Counted from the first letter of the stretch, positions 1-9,972 are shown. The stretch is 33,436 bases of DNA from Chara braunii (GCA_003427395.1 BFEA01000027.1:521935-555370); one strand, 5' to 3'. Notes: generated from the sequence alone by a model not told the origin. Numbers and translations are program-made.

Positions 1-133
1 ACATTCAGGAGAATGCTCGTTGAGTCACAACCAGGACTTTTTCGACTCAGCTCTGGACGTCGTGACCGTGGTCAGATCCATCCAGGTCTCGCCGCCATTG
101 CAGTCAGATACATTCAGGAGAATGCTCGTTGAG
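1..133. repeat. Direct repeat pair, 24 bp, 109 bp apart
   Basis: The same 24 bases (acattcaggagaatgctcgt plus tgag) occur at 1-24 and 110-133 and then diverge. The window opens inside the first copy, so this may be the end of a longer tandem array with a 109-bp period. It lies in the presumed second intron of the cytochrome c1 gene. No function is visible. Confidence 0.75.
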
Positions 134-595
134 AGTATTTTCCCTCACTAGCACCGCATTGATCATAAATGAACGGGAATCAGAATAACGAACTAAAATT
201 ATATTATATAGTATTAAATAGTTTTTCATTAAACAGACGGGAAAAACTGAGGATCAGACAGAATGAGGACTGTCCCTCTGCAAGCGGGCAAAAAAGGTTG
301 TATCATTTCAAAAAGGCAACAAAAGAACTGTCGAAATGCAGACCTGAGTTCGACTTCTGCACGGAACTAGATAAAAAAGTAAAACAAAAAGGACAGATGA
401 CTCGAGAAGAGCATGGGGTCACAATAAAGAGACGAGGAGAGAACAACAGCGCGAGCAAGATTGCGCGAAGGCAAGACAGAGGGAGGGCATGAGCGCGCGC
501 GCACACGACGGAGAGGCGAGGGAAGAAGGTAGACAGAGGTTGCGGAAAGCGGGGGGAAGAAGAGGCGGCGGAGAGAGAGGGGAAAGGGCACCTAC
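134..595 (-). other. CYC1 intron 2 (5' part; continues out of window)
   Basis: On the minus strand this follows the exon 2 splice donor GTAGGT (595-590). The next ~120 bases are pyrimidine-rich on the minus strand (GA-rich on plus, about 470-590). I looked for the next cytochrome c1 segment, which should carry the CXXCH haem motif soon after SSYDHA, and found none down to position 1. The intron therefore runs past the left edge. The open frames here are low-complexity shadows. Confidence 0.6.
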
Positions 596-888
596 GCCGC
601 ATGATCGTAGGAGCTAAAAATTCCCGCGTGCGGCCAAGGATAACTGGGGGGGTGAAGGCCGTGCTCCGCCTCATCAGAATGCGCCACGTCAGCAAACGCC
701 ACTGCTCCCGCCAATCCCGCTCCCATTGCCAAGCCCAACTTTTGCAGCGCCCTCAAGCCCGCCGTCGGTGACCCTTCCTCATATCCAGCATAGCTGCCTC
801 CTCCTCCTCCTCCTCCTCCTGCACTCCCTCTCTCTTGATGAGATTGCTGCTTAGTTGCCGTAGCCATCGTCATCGCCGCCGAAGCATT
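596..888 (-). CDS. CYC1: Cytochrome c1, exon 2 (mitochondrial complex III)
   Basis: Minus-strand exon of 293 nt encoding residues 31-127 plus two bases of the next codon, if exon 1 is 5366-5455. Cytochrome c1 is the membrane-anchored c-type haem subunit of the cytochrome bc1 complex and passes electrons from the Rieske protein to cytochrome c. Seen here: an eight-glycine run (54-61); a hydrophobic sorting segment (about 75-99, LRALQKLGLAMGAGLAGAVA onward); then the mature N-terminus DEAEHGL (102-108), PSYPWPH (111-117) and SSYDHA (122-127). These are hallmark residues of plant cytochrome c1. The acceptor is TGCAG just before 888, preceded by a (TG)n tract; the donor is GTAGGT at 595-590. The haem motif CXXCH, axial Met and C-terminal anchor must lie in exons beyond the window. 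An alternative is an internal start at 873 with no upstream exon, but that would lack an Arg-rich presequence. Confidence 0.88.
792..822 (-). repeat. CCT trinucleotide repeat inside CYC1 coding sequence
   Basis: A (CCT)n run on the plus strand reads as consecutive GGA codons on the minus strand and makes the glycine tract in the presequence part of cytochrome c1. It lies before the sorting signal, so length change should not alter the mature protein. Confidence 0.8.
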
Positions 889-890
889 CT

Positions 891-915
891 GCACACACAC
901 ACACACACACACACG
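891..915. repeat. (CA)n microsatellite at the CYC1 intron 1 acceptor
   Basis: About 12 CA units on plus, which read as (TG)n on minus and run straight into the CAG acceptor. The repeat stands where a polypyrimidine tract normally lies. Confidence 0.85.
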
Positions 916-999
916 CACCGCATGCAAACGATGGAAAGCGGTCCACAGGGGATGAGTCGCTCAACCAATTGATCATCCGGCCTATCAGCCACACATACT

Positions 1000-1002
<3 letters not shown>

Positions 1003-1051
<49 letters not shown>

Positions 1052-1094
1052 TTATGCCATCTATCTATCGATTTATTCTATCTATTTGCATGCA

Positions 1095-1129
<35 letters not shown>

Positions 1130-1172
1130 TTATGCCATCTACCTATCTATTTATTCTATCTATTTACATGCA

Positions 1173-1232
<60 letters not shown>

Positions 1233-1233
1233 C
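1003..1233. repeat. (TATC)n compound microsatellite with higher-order duplication
   Basis: Long TATC runs are interrupted twice by nearly the same ~50-base insert. Each insert reads TATTTATGCCATCTA, then a variant ATTTATTCTATCTATTT, then GCATATC. The block was therefore duplicated as a unit. Repetitive Tyr-Leu-Ser-Ile frames here are artefacts of the repeat. Confidence 0.93.
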
Positions 1234-2427
1234 ATCCAGAAGACAACAAACGAGGGGCTGTGATATATATAGTTTAATTAACAATCAACCTCATGTAATT
1301 GTGTGCACCATGATCATTCTTTACATAGAAATTCCCGTAGCGTCAGAATTGCATCACCAGTTATTACCCCTTATCGATGAAAATGGATTGGATATACAAT
1401 TGACAAATTAAGAACGTGCTTCGGTTTACCCCCACGATTCATTATATAACTGGATACCTTATCCATTTAAATTTCAGTTATAGTAAACCACCGTGACGAT
1501 TATAATTGGATCATCGAGTTATATTGTATCACATTGACATTTAGAACGCGCTTTAGTCGACCAACAGGATGATTCATCACCCCTTATACGGTTACAACCC
1601 ATTTATAATCCAGTTATAATCAAAGCTATAATCAAAGACATGATCAAAGATATAATCCAGCTATAATCAAGTTGTGATCCAGTTATGATTTCTTTACTCT
1701 TTACAATAAAAAAAACTTACCGCGGTGTCAAAATTACCCTACTATAACCAACGGATGTTGTGTTCGGGGGAACGAGCACCTCCAAGGTAATCACAAAAGT
1801 CAAAATTAGCATAGCTTCAAAGTGGCGACGAAAAGGGGGTCAAGTGTGTCACAATGGCTAAAGACAAACGTTTTCTTCTTTCCCTCTTTTTCTGACGCTC
1901 ATGTTATATCTTTTTACGTCGCAATTCAAATTTGCCCTCCGTCTTCTCTTTTTCTTTTTTTCCCTCATCTTTCTTTCTCTTTTTTTTTCCTCCTCTGCGT
2001 TGCATTTTTTTTTTTTTTTTTAACACCCATGAAACACAGCTAGGGGTATGATAAGAGCATGTACCCCTGGCTATTTTCGTAGGTGGCTCCGGTCTATTAG
2101 TGGGGAGCATCACGTGCTGGAAACCGGGTACCTCTGCGTCGCATCTTCTTCCACTCTGCTGGAACTCCCTAAGGGCCTTGTTGGACTACTCGCCATCCGC
2201 CAACATTTTGAATGCATCTGGACTTAAATTTTGACGAAGGTACCCCTAGTTGGACCACTCGCCATCCGCACATAAGGGAGGTCGATATGACATTCTTTTT
2301 TTTTTTTAACGAAGTTCAATAATCGACAAAAACACCCCTCCTCTCTCGCTCAAGCGGGTACATTGCTCCTCTCATTATGAACCAAACATCAAGAACACAT
2401 TTTTCATTTCCTCCTAACTCTTAAAAA

Positions 2428-2448
2428 ATATATATATATATATATATT
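2428..2448. repeat. (AT)n microsatellite
   Basis: Short alternating TA run inside CYC1 intron 1. Confidence 0.85.
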
Positions 2449-3438
2449 TCCTCTCTCTTCACCCCCGTTGCAACATTCATTTGCCTCTCAGCTAACCAAT
2501 ATCTATGTTGGGTTGAAATCGCGACAGCAAACACAGTAGACTGGGATCTCGACCCGATCATTTCACCGCCTCCTCTTCCTCCTCCTCCTCCTCCCCTCAC
2601 CCTCACTCCATCATTATTACTACTTTGCTGTGGATTAAAGTTCCCTCTCCACGTCATTCCCCCCCCTCCTGTCACGCTAGCAAAACCGCCGCACCATTAT
2701 CCACGTCGTCATCATGGTACCCACATTGCCCACAATGACTCCACATCATCAATCATTATCATGCGTATTCAAGACAGTTCCGCTACCCCGACGAGGCCAT
2801 GATTGGACTTACCTGTATTGGATATACTTTGGATGTATACCTGTGATGGATTTATTTTGGACATAATTAGATTCTACTTTTGATATATACCTGCAATGGA
2901 TACATTTTCGATATACTTAGAATATACTCTGGATATATGTATTGTCACAAGAGTATCAGAGCGCAAATGCGAACAAAAAGAACAAAAAGGAAAAAAGAAA
3001 GAAAAACAAGAAAAAATGAATTCAGTTTTTTATCTTCTTCCTTATATATATACCTATAATGGACATACTTTGCAGACAGGATAATGCAGGTAATGCAATT
3101 GTACGTAAAATCCTGTGGATAATCCCCCTTACAGTAAGGGCATAACCACTCACACGAGAGACTTATTTGACTGAACTTGCCCGTCTTCCAGTCCAGATAC
3201 GTCCCGGACAGCAGCCCTACTATGAGTGTGCCCTCCGGAGGGGAGGGTATGATTGCTACTTAATATGGATGACGTCATTCTTAAAACAGCTGTTTCGGCA
3301 AGTGCATGTTGACTGCAGAGCGAGGAGGTGAGAAGGAGAGTGGGTTTTTTTTTTTTTTTGCGCCTGGAGGGAGGAGGTGAGAAGGAGGGTGGTTCGCTCC
3401 CAATTTCTTTCCTTTGATGGGAGTTGGGGAGGGTAAGG

Positions 3439-3463
3439 AGAGGGAGGGGGGGAGGGGGGGGGT

Positions 3464-3500
<37 letters not shown>
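3439..3500. repeat. Poly-G tract
   Basis: G-rich run ending in 37 uninterrupted G (3464-3500). On the transcribed CYC1 minus strand it reads as C37. Such runs can form G-quadruplexes and are error-prone in sequencing, so the length is uncertain. Confidence 0.9.
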
Positions 3501-3502
<2 letters not shown>

Positions 3503-3691
3503 GTCTAAATCCCTCTCACCCTGTCAAATTTTCATATTAAAAACTGACACGAGTCTTCGATCCCCTCGCCGCCTCGCCTCGCTACACCTTTTCGTTTGGA
3601 CTGTTTGTACAAATGAATGAAACTGACGGGGGTACAATCCCTCCCCCCCACCCCCCCACCCTGTAAAGACGAAGTGAGCATCAAGCTTCCG

Positions 3692-4088
3692 GCCACGTGG
3701 CAGCTGTCTGCGTAATACTAATTCATTTCGCCTCCTCCTCCAAAGCCATCTCTTTCCGGTCCCAATACCAATCCACTTCCCGGTTACTTACGTTTCGTCG
3801 AGAATTCCCGCTTCATCGTGAATTTACGTGTCAAGGCAAAGCACGTCAATACATTGATCTGCCACGTGGCAGCTGATTCCTCACGCCACGTGCCAGCTCA
3901 TTCCTCCCGCCACGTGCCAGCTCATTCCCTCGGACGTGGCAGCACGCAGCAGCTGGTTCTCTCGCCATGTGATCCTCCGGCCACATGGCAGCTGAATCCT
4001 TCCGCCACGTGGAAGGGAAAAAGCAGAAAACTACTCCCCACGAGTTCCAGGATGACCGGGGAAGGGGAAAACATATCTGCCACGTGGC
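3692..4088. promoter_or_regulatory. Cluster of G-box palindromes (CACGTG) in CYC1 intron 1
   Basis: Perfect GCCACGTGGC lies at 3692-3701, 3861-3870 and 4079-4088. Close variants lie at 3885 and 3909 (GCCACGTGCC), 3932 (GGACGTGGC), 3964 (GCCATGTGAT), 3980 (GCCACATGGC) and 4004 (GCCACGTGGA). From 3861 to 4013 the sites form a 24-bp minisatellite of the form G-box, then CAGCT, then ATTCCTC. CACGTG is the known core bound by plant bZIP and bHLH factors. Whether these sites act on CYC1 is inference. Confidence 0.7.
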
Positions 4089-4174
4089 AGCAAGATACGT
4101 CATTAACACGCATTTATTACTAGTATCTACCAAACGAAAGATACAAACGAAAGATATATACCACCCCACCCACG

Positions 4175-4232
4175 CGGCTGAGTCGTACACCCACACGAGC
4201 TGTTGATACACAGACAGACCTGACTTCGAATC
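4175..4232 (+). other. Weak tRNA-like A/B-box pair
   Basis: An A-box-like CGGCTGAGTCG (4175-4185) and a B-box-like CTTCGAATC (4224-4232) are 38 bases apart. Each differs from consensus at its first base, and no cloverleaf stems form. Possibly an old SINE head; weakly supported. Confidence 0.25.
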
Positions 4233-4731
4233 CTGAAGGAATCAGCGGAATAAAATACTCTGAACTACTTGGGGCAATGGTATCTCAAGGCCGTCGCGAT
4301 TCTATTCCAAAAAAGGAAACGTATCCTGCCCGTAATCTCATTGTTCCCGTTATGCTCTGTTCTTTCTCTATTCTGTTCATTTTTTTTTCCTTTTCAATAA
4401 TAATAATAAAATAACTGAAGTAATCAAGAACAATAACGAGAACCAAAAAAACATGAGAACAGCAACTCCAGCAGATGGGCACACCAGCTGTGCCCAGCGT
4501 CATTTTATTTTGACTCCTCCCAAAATTACGAATTACGTCGACTTCTACTTGAGTGCCCTCAAAAGGCTAGAGTTCTGAGATATTGCGCCAGTCCCAAAGA
4601 TGACGAATCTGGTCCACTTCCGTTCCAGGTGCAGTTCCGAATCCAAATCTGTGACGGACTAATCAAACATAATTTGCGCGCCTACGAACTGAGTCGATCC
4701 TTCCGCAAACAATTTGATGTAATCTGAGAGC

Positions 4732-4741
4732 GCCACGTGGC
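4732..4741. promoter_or_regulatory. Perfect G-box palindrome GCCACGTGGC
   Basis: An isolated tenth site in CYC1 intron 1, 640 bp from the main cluster and nearer the presumed promoter. It has the same 10-bp palindrome but lacks the minisatellite flank. Confidence 0.7.
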
Positions 4742-4980
4742 ATCTTGAGGTGGCTACCCGTACGCATCCGGTAATCATCGTGTTTTGCAAAACCAGTCAC
4801 ATATCCAAAACCTGTCACAGGACCTGCACTCGCGCCCCCCCCCGTTCAACCGATCGTTTCCTTCTCCTCTTTTTTTTTTTTTTTTTTTTTTCCTTCTCCT
4901 CTTCTAATCCTCCTGCCTAAATCAGTTATCTACACTCCTTGATTAACTACCCAATTTGTAATAATTTGCTAACAGAAAAT

Positions 4981-5057
4981 CATAATTGACAATAAATTGA
5001 TAATAAATTGATAATAAATTGATAATAAATTGATGATAAATTGATGATAAATTGTCA
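4981..5057. repeat. 13-bp minisatellite (AATTGATAATAAA), about six units
   Basis: Units of AATTGATAATAAA repeat head to tail. The last units change to GATGATAAA and the array ends in TTGTCATAAACTGTC. It lies in CYC1 intron 1, about 300 bp from the exon 1 donor. Confidence 0.9.
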
Positions 5058-5220
5058 TAAACTGTCAGTCCTATCCTTCAAGCAATCCTTAAATGAATTG
5101 AAAACAGTTAAAAAAAGAAAGACAAGACCAATGCTCAATAGATTGAATGACACGCCTAACACAGTGACTGATCGACTGCTTAAGTGGACGATTAATTAAT
5201 TACTCGCCCCTGATAACGAT

Positions 5221-5225
5221 CGATC

Positions 5226-5258
<33 letters not shown>

Positions 5259-5265
5259 GTTGGCC
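5221..5265. repeat. (GATT)n microsatellite
   Basis: Tetranucleotide GATT run grading into GGTT units, within CYC1 intron 1. Confidence 0.85.
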
Positions 5266-5365
5266 AACTCGATGAGAGGGTAATAAAATATTCGACGATT
5301 TTCGAAATTTTCTGGGGGGGGAGAAAAGGAAGAAATACAAACAGAAAAGATGCAAAGATGATCAC

Positions 5366-5455
5366 CTGTCCCAGCCTCTGATGCGCGCCATCGATCACGG
5401 CACCGGCTTTCGCCAATGCGCGCCGAGCTATGGCGGCCGTACGTAGCCCGAGCAT
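5366..5455 (-). CDS. CYC1: Cytochrome c1, exon 1 (mitochondrial presequence)
   Basis: Ninety nucleotides encoding 30 residues, beginning MLGLRTAAIARRALAKAG. The peptide is rich in Ala, Arg and Leu with no acidic residue until Asp22, as expected of a matrix-targeting helix. The ATG (5455-5453) has G at -3. The exon ends CAG|GTGATC in phase 0, matching the phase 0 acceptor of exon 2 4.5 kb away. Joined to exon 2, it supplies the N-terminal part of a bipartite presequence (matrix-targeting, then hydrophobic sorting), the known arrangement for cytochrome c1. The pairing rests on strand, phase and presequence character, not on a conserved motif, because presequences diverge fast. The donor is acceptable but not ideal (GTGATC). 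Confidence 0.68.
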
Positions 5456-6130
5456 GGCGACCGCCTCCTCTTACGTTGCACGCCGACGTCACCACACCGT
5501 AGTGGGGCTGCGGTGGTCCCCACCACCCGCGCACCCGGCCGACCGCCCAACCTCAATCGAGGAAGGAACCACGCGCAACGAACGCGACGAAAATAACCGG
5601 CCCGCGCACGCACAGCGTTGGACGGCGAATGGACTCTCCCTTCCCGCCTCCGCCTCCCGCTCCCACTCAGCTGCGCTCCCTCCTCTTCTGCACCACCTCC
5701 ACCCCTCTCCCAGTCCAACCCCGCCCACGTTTGATTTCGTACGCGGCAGCAATCAATCCACCACGTCTTCCAATTACAGCGTACATTACATACAACGCAT
5801 TTGACCCTGCCCACCCGCCCACACGCGCGCTTGCGCGCCCGCGCCGCGAAACAACTCGAACCACTGGATTGACGACAGAAAGCACGCGACCTCACAGTCC
5901 CTTCCACCCACCCTTACTTCATTCATGGGTGGCCATTTTCCATTTTCCCTTTCCTTTTCCCTGTTCCGTGTGCTCTCTTTCCCACCCCTGCTCTCTTTCC
6001 CACCCTCGTGGACGGAGCGGGGGAAAGGAACGCCGAACCTACTTGTCGATAGCTGCCCAAACCGGCACCAACAATTTCGCCTGGACTGGATTCCCTCGGA
6101 CGAATGGACAGACCGTCCGTCTGACCGACG
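5456..6130 (-). promoter_or_regulatory. GC-rich CYC1 5' flank / putative promoter
   Basis: Distinctly GC- and CpG-rich (about 5400-5900) in an AT-rich window, directly upstream of the CYC1 start on the minus strand. This fits a CpG-rich housekeeping promoter and 5' UTR. I could not place a TATA box or transcription start. Long open frames on both strands are probably by-products of high GC: they are Pro/Arg/Ala-rich and without motifs. Confidence 0.5.
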
Positions 6131-6131
6131 G

Positions 6132-6202
6132 GGCTTGGTAGCTTAGTTGGTGCACCCCTGAACTGTGGAAATAGAGATCCAAGTTCGAATCCAGACGCAA
6201 CC
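6132..6202 (+). repeat. tRNA-like sequence (probable SINE head) with Pol III boxes
   Basis: A-box TAGCTTAGTTGG (6139-6150) and B-box GTTCGAATCC (6183-6192) are separated by 32 bases, the spacing of a real tRNA. Acceptor and T stems pair poorly, so this is not a working tRNA. It is best read as the promoter of a tRNA-derived retroposon or a tRNA pseudogene. No clear 3' tail or target duplication was found. Confidence 0.5.
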
Positions 6203-6548
6203 AGAGGAACACAACAAAATGAATATGGGAAAACTTGGGCGCTGTCATGGTTTCAGTTTGGAAAATCCGTCGACCAACATAGTGCCATTCAAACACCCCC
6301 CTTGGGCTGACGCATGGTACTATTACAGTCACTGCCTGCACATCACCCAAGGGGTTAGTCCATGGTCCTAGTATGCTGGTAGTGGTTGGCCTTTGGTTGG
6401 TCTGATGAGTCTCCATGTGTGTGTGGGTGTGTGGGTTGTGTGTGGTGTGTAGTCCAATGATCTCTGGGCCATGTCTCGTGTACTCACCGTGGGTGGGGTA
6501 GAGGAGTTAGGTTCGGTGGAGGTCTTCGATCTAGGCTAGGTTAGGTTA
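6203..6548. other. Non-coding stretch, GT-rich
   Basis: No gene or recognisable element. GT-rich between about 6414 and 6455. Could be the body of the tRNA-headed element before it. Confidence 0.4.
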
Positions 6549-6583
6549 CCTACAAAAATTCCTACCGTAGGAATTTGTGTAGG
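6549..6583. repeat. Near-perfect inverted repeat (16-bp arms, 3-nt loop)
   Basis: Arms 6549-6564 (CCTACAAAAATTCCTA) and 6568-6583 are complementary at 15 of 16 positions around CCG. Too short for a plant microRNA precursor; could be a cruciform or a relic of a small foldback element. Confidence 0.8.
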
Positions 6584-8535
6584 GATTGTGGGCCTGTGTG
6601 TGCATCGCCTCGTTCGTATGCACTGCTCTGTTGGTGTGTCATGGGTGTGATTGTGTACCATGGTTGTTTCCGACCTCATGGTACACCAGCGAGAGTCCAT
6701 ACTTACATTGTACTATTCTGGTCCCGGTCTGGCTCCACTCTCTACACCCCCTTGAGTAGTGGTAGGGGCTGGGCATTAGGCATATACGATTTCCAAGGGT
6801 GGGCCTCATGTTTATGTTACAATGCTTGTGGGTTGGGCTTCAACCAGGCTGGTACATGTCTGCGTTCCCATTGAGGGGGCTGATTGGGGCGTGGGTCTGA
6901 GGAAGGGTCTCTGGGTAGGGGTCTCATCGTAGGCAGGGGACGGTGGGTTGTCACATTGATAGTAGAAGATACAGTGGGAAATGACCACATATCTATGATC
7001 CCTCCTGTGTCCGGGTCGTCCTCGAGAATTTTGGGTGTCCCTATGATACCACCCAGTAAGACTCACCTTAGAGACTCGGAAGCCGCGGGTTGGTGTAGTT
7101 CTAGGTCTATTGACAGGTATGGGTCGCACCGCTGTAGGGCGATCTGATTAGGACAATAAAAAAGTTAACTATGCTTACCATCATGTGCACCTTAAAATAT
7201 ACTTTGAAGGAGTTGATTTCAATTCATCATATTGGTGCCTTAAAAAACAATTCAACATTTTTTTCAAACTCAATGACCATTGCCTTACAATTTTCAACAA
7301 AACTTGATTCATTGCGCTTATTTTTTTTTTAATCTCACCATAATCTTGTTAAAATCTGATTATATATTTTAGCATACCACCATGCCACTAGCAACTTCAC
7401 GTTCATTCGAAAACCATTCATCATAGTATTATGTTAACACCTTGCCATTGTCATTGCAGCGTAACTCTAGCTGTCGGGCTTAGAGTCAGGGCTATTCAAC
7501 TATTTGCCTGTTCGGCCTGTGGGACCGGGCCGTGGCCTGACCCCACAGGTCGTGTGTTGTTCAGTCCAGTTTAGTTATGGTAGGCACCACTATCGGTATT
7601 ACTCTAGTCTAGTTCAGTATAGTCCTTCCGCTGGGGGTATACCCAAACTGCAGTCCGTTTTATGGCTCATTCTTTATTTACACAGTTTGGAGTATGTGCG
7701 TGTTGAGTTTGTGTCGGGGTTGCACTATCCCTTCCAATTCCATCTTCATCTCCCTCATCCTCATCCCTTCGTCTTGATCCTGATGGACCCCCATCCCGAC
7801 GGGTCCGTCACACTCGTATCAGACCGGAATTTTCTCCCTTCTCCCCTCCCTCATCCAACCTACTCATTATTCGTCACGCTTCTTGAGCAAAAAAAAAAAA
7901 ACAAAAACTCGTCACTTCTTTTTTCGTAATAACACTGTTGTATTTTTTTTAATTGTAATTTTTGCACCGGTGGACCAAAGTTTTTGTTATTTAGCATGTT
8001 GGATTCCAACAAGTTATACATCACTTAATTTTGTGCAGTGGTTTAAGAGCTACAGTCTTTCAAAAATCGTGATTTGTTTTTAAAGCTCTCAAAACCACCC
8101 GCATTCGTTTTTTTAACTAGCGTCATCACTACAGACAGTGGTTGATGTTGCACCATATCTCGTAGGAAGCAGCTTCAAAAACATTTCTAATCAGTCTTAT
8201 TTTACCAAATCTCACTCAGTGGGTAAAACGTTATTGGCAAAAGAGTGTTTGCCCCTCTTCCTCTCCTCTCTTTGCAAGAGACGGTTAACGGACGTCTTAA
8301 TTTTCATACCACTTGTCAAACCATTTATAACAAAACCCAAAGGTCAGTTTAACCAAACTTGCCACCAATTCATAGAGTGGAGATCATAGTAGAGTAAGCC
8401 AAAACAGTCAACTCCAAGACCCTAACAAACACAAAACTTGACACACACAGACCTTGACTAAAAATAAAACAGGGCAAAAGAAAAAAAGAAAAAAATGATC
8501 TTTAATGCATTTTTCAGGGTTGAGGGGGCTAACCA
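6584..8535. other. Intergenic, no supported gene
   Basis: 6584-7150 has moderate GC with open frames on both strands, none showing a motif. 7150-7480 is AT-rich. 7480-7930 has a long open frame without recognisable domains. 7890-8535 is AT-rich with A/T runs. I find no RNA gene or clear transposon end. Confidence 0.4.
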
Positions 8536-8564
8536 GGGTTGAAAAGTGGGGGTCCCTGTTAACC
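8536..8564 (-). repeat. Copy of a terminal-type motif shared with 14637-15045
   Basis: This segment, GGGTTGAAAAGTGGGGGTCC onward to CTGTTAACC, is the reverse complement, with few changes, of 14637-14664 and matches 15019-15045 in direct orientation. Likely one end of a related inverted-repeat element; its partner end was not found. Confidence 0.45.
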
Positions 8565-8810
8565 GCTTGTACTCTTTGTCCGTGACCATCTTCAAGTGGA
8601 GAGAGGATTTGGGGATCAATATCTCACATAAAAACATCATATTTTTCAAGATATGATATCTATTGATAAAATATGACTATCTTACCAGTGGTTTGACAGT
8701 AGGACTACCTACCGCCACTTTCAATACTTTTTTTCACAAGGGGTTGCGCTACTATTGGAGAACAACGTGCGCACTCCGGACATACGCCATCAGCTGTCCA
8801 ATTGGTAATC

Positions 8811-9110
8811 TTTATCCCTTTAAGGGTCGAAGAAGGCCAAAAGTTTTAGTTTGTTGATTGATTACTCTTGGTCGCCCAAGAGTCTGGTACATAATTTTTC
8901 CTCTCACTAATCAACTCTCCCCCACCTGTTTCTATTTTTCTTATCCCATCGTCAACTATCCCCCTGATCATCTTAATCTTTTTAAAAGTCGAAGAAGGCA
9001 AAAATTTTGGTTTATTGATTGATTGTTCTTAAAACCCAAAAGTTGTATATACCATATTTCCTTTCACTAAAAAACTTTCCCCCATTTTTTTCCGTTTTTC
9101 CTCTTCATCC
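8811..9110. repeat. Diverged tandem duplication, period about 162 bp
   Basis: GTCGAAGAAGGC at 8826 recurs at 8988. Both are followed by a similar series: AAAA.TTT.GTTT.TTGATTGATT, then CTTGG/CTTAAA, TATA/CATA, TTTCCT.TCACTAA and CTCCCCCA/TTCCCCCA. The copies are clearly diverged. No coding sense. Confidence 0.65.
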
Positions 9111-9972
9111 TCTGATAATTTTTTTATAATTTTACCACTACTCCATCACCTTTTCTAACTTTTCGCTCCACTTTTTTTCACTTCTCTCCCCTCCTTTGTA
9201 CTGTTTTTTTATATCTCTCACTCTTCACTTATCTCCTACCATTTTTTTTCTCCTCATCTCCTCACTCACCCTCTTTTACTGATTTCTCATTATCCTCTCC
9301 ATCGTTTTCATTTTTTTCCTCTCATTGTCAAACCCTCCTCTCTTATTTCTCTCATTCATAACCCCATCTCCCCCACCTCCCACTTCAAACTTTTTTTCTT
9401 TTTCCCCTCCTCCACTCTCTCATCACTTGTTCTTTCCCCCCTCCCCTTCATTTTTTTTTTCTTCTTATCTGATTTTTTTTTAAAATAGATATATATATAT
9501 ATAATTCTATTATCTACTTCTTTTCTTATTTTTATGATTTATTTTTATTATATTTTATTTATTATAAAATTTTAATTTTTCAGCAGAACCTTTATATCTT
9601 ATTATGAAGTACCATTTTTATTGTCAGAGCACATTTTGTACACTTGGGGGAAACGAAGTGCTACCAAAATTTAATATATTTTGCTTGATGACAAAATTTT
9701 TCTTTTTACTTTGTCATTTTCTTGACGGCACACTTAGACCACATGGGGGTAACATAATGTTGCCGAAAGTTTTTAAGAATATAAAACTTAATTTTCTCTT
9801 CACTTTCCTCCACCTCCTCATTTCTTTATTTTTCTATTTTTGTTTTGAAATTTTCAATTTGCGACATTTCGAAACTTAGCGTGCTTCTTTTGATCTTTCT
9901 TTTCTATTGACACATTTTTGACCCTCGGGATGTAGGAAAATATTGTCAAAAATTCAAATATATATATAAATA
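9111..9972. other. Pyrimidine-rich then AT-rich stretch
   Basis: 9111-9480 is almost pure C/T with short A interruptions. 9481-9972 is AT-rich with small (TA)n tracts near 9489 and 9958. No gene is supported; a 91-codon open frame near 9604 is Phe/Leu-rich and motif-free. Confidence 0.5.

Larger units (their letters stand above)
889..5365 (-). other. CYC1 intron 1 (4,477 bp)
   Basis: Bounded by donor CAG|GTGATC (minus, 5365 downwards) and acceptor TGCAG (ending at 889). Both flanking coding pieces are in phase 0, so the join keeps frame. Beyond the items listed separately, it holds a diverged direct repeat (1397-1482 against 1532-1619), imperfect ATAATC-type repeats (1600-1690), long T runs near 1981-2021 and 4869-4891, and a CT-rich stretch (1865-2020). 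Four loose copies of an ACCTG..ATGGAT..A.TTT motif start near 2811, 2839, 2889 and 3052. I see no coding sequence inside. Confidence 0.65.

Noticed and set aside
969-1277. Tyr-Leu-Ser-Ile repeat protein
   Set aside because: A pure translation of the TATC microsatellite.
4175-4232. Functional tRNA gene
   Set aside because: Both boxes deviate at the first base and no stems form; kept only as a weak tRNA-like feature.
5629-6141. 170-codon plus-strand open frame
   Set aside because: It lies in the GC-rich CYC1 promoter region, is Pro/Ser/Thr-rich without motifs, and is opposed by equally long minus-strand frames. High GC explains it.
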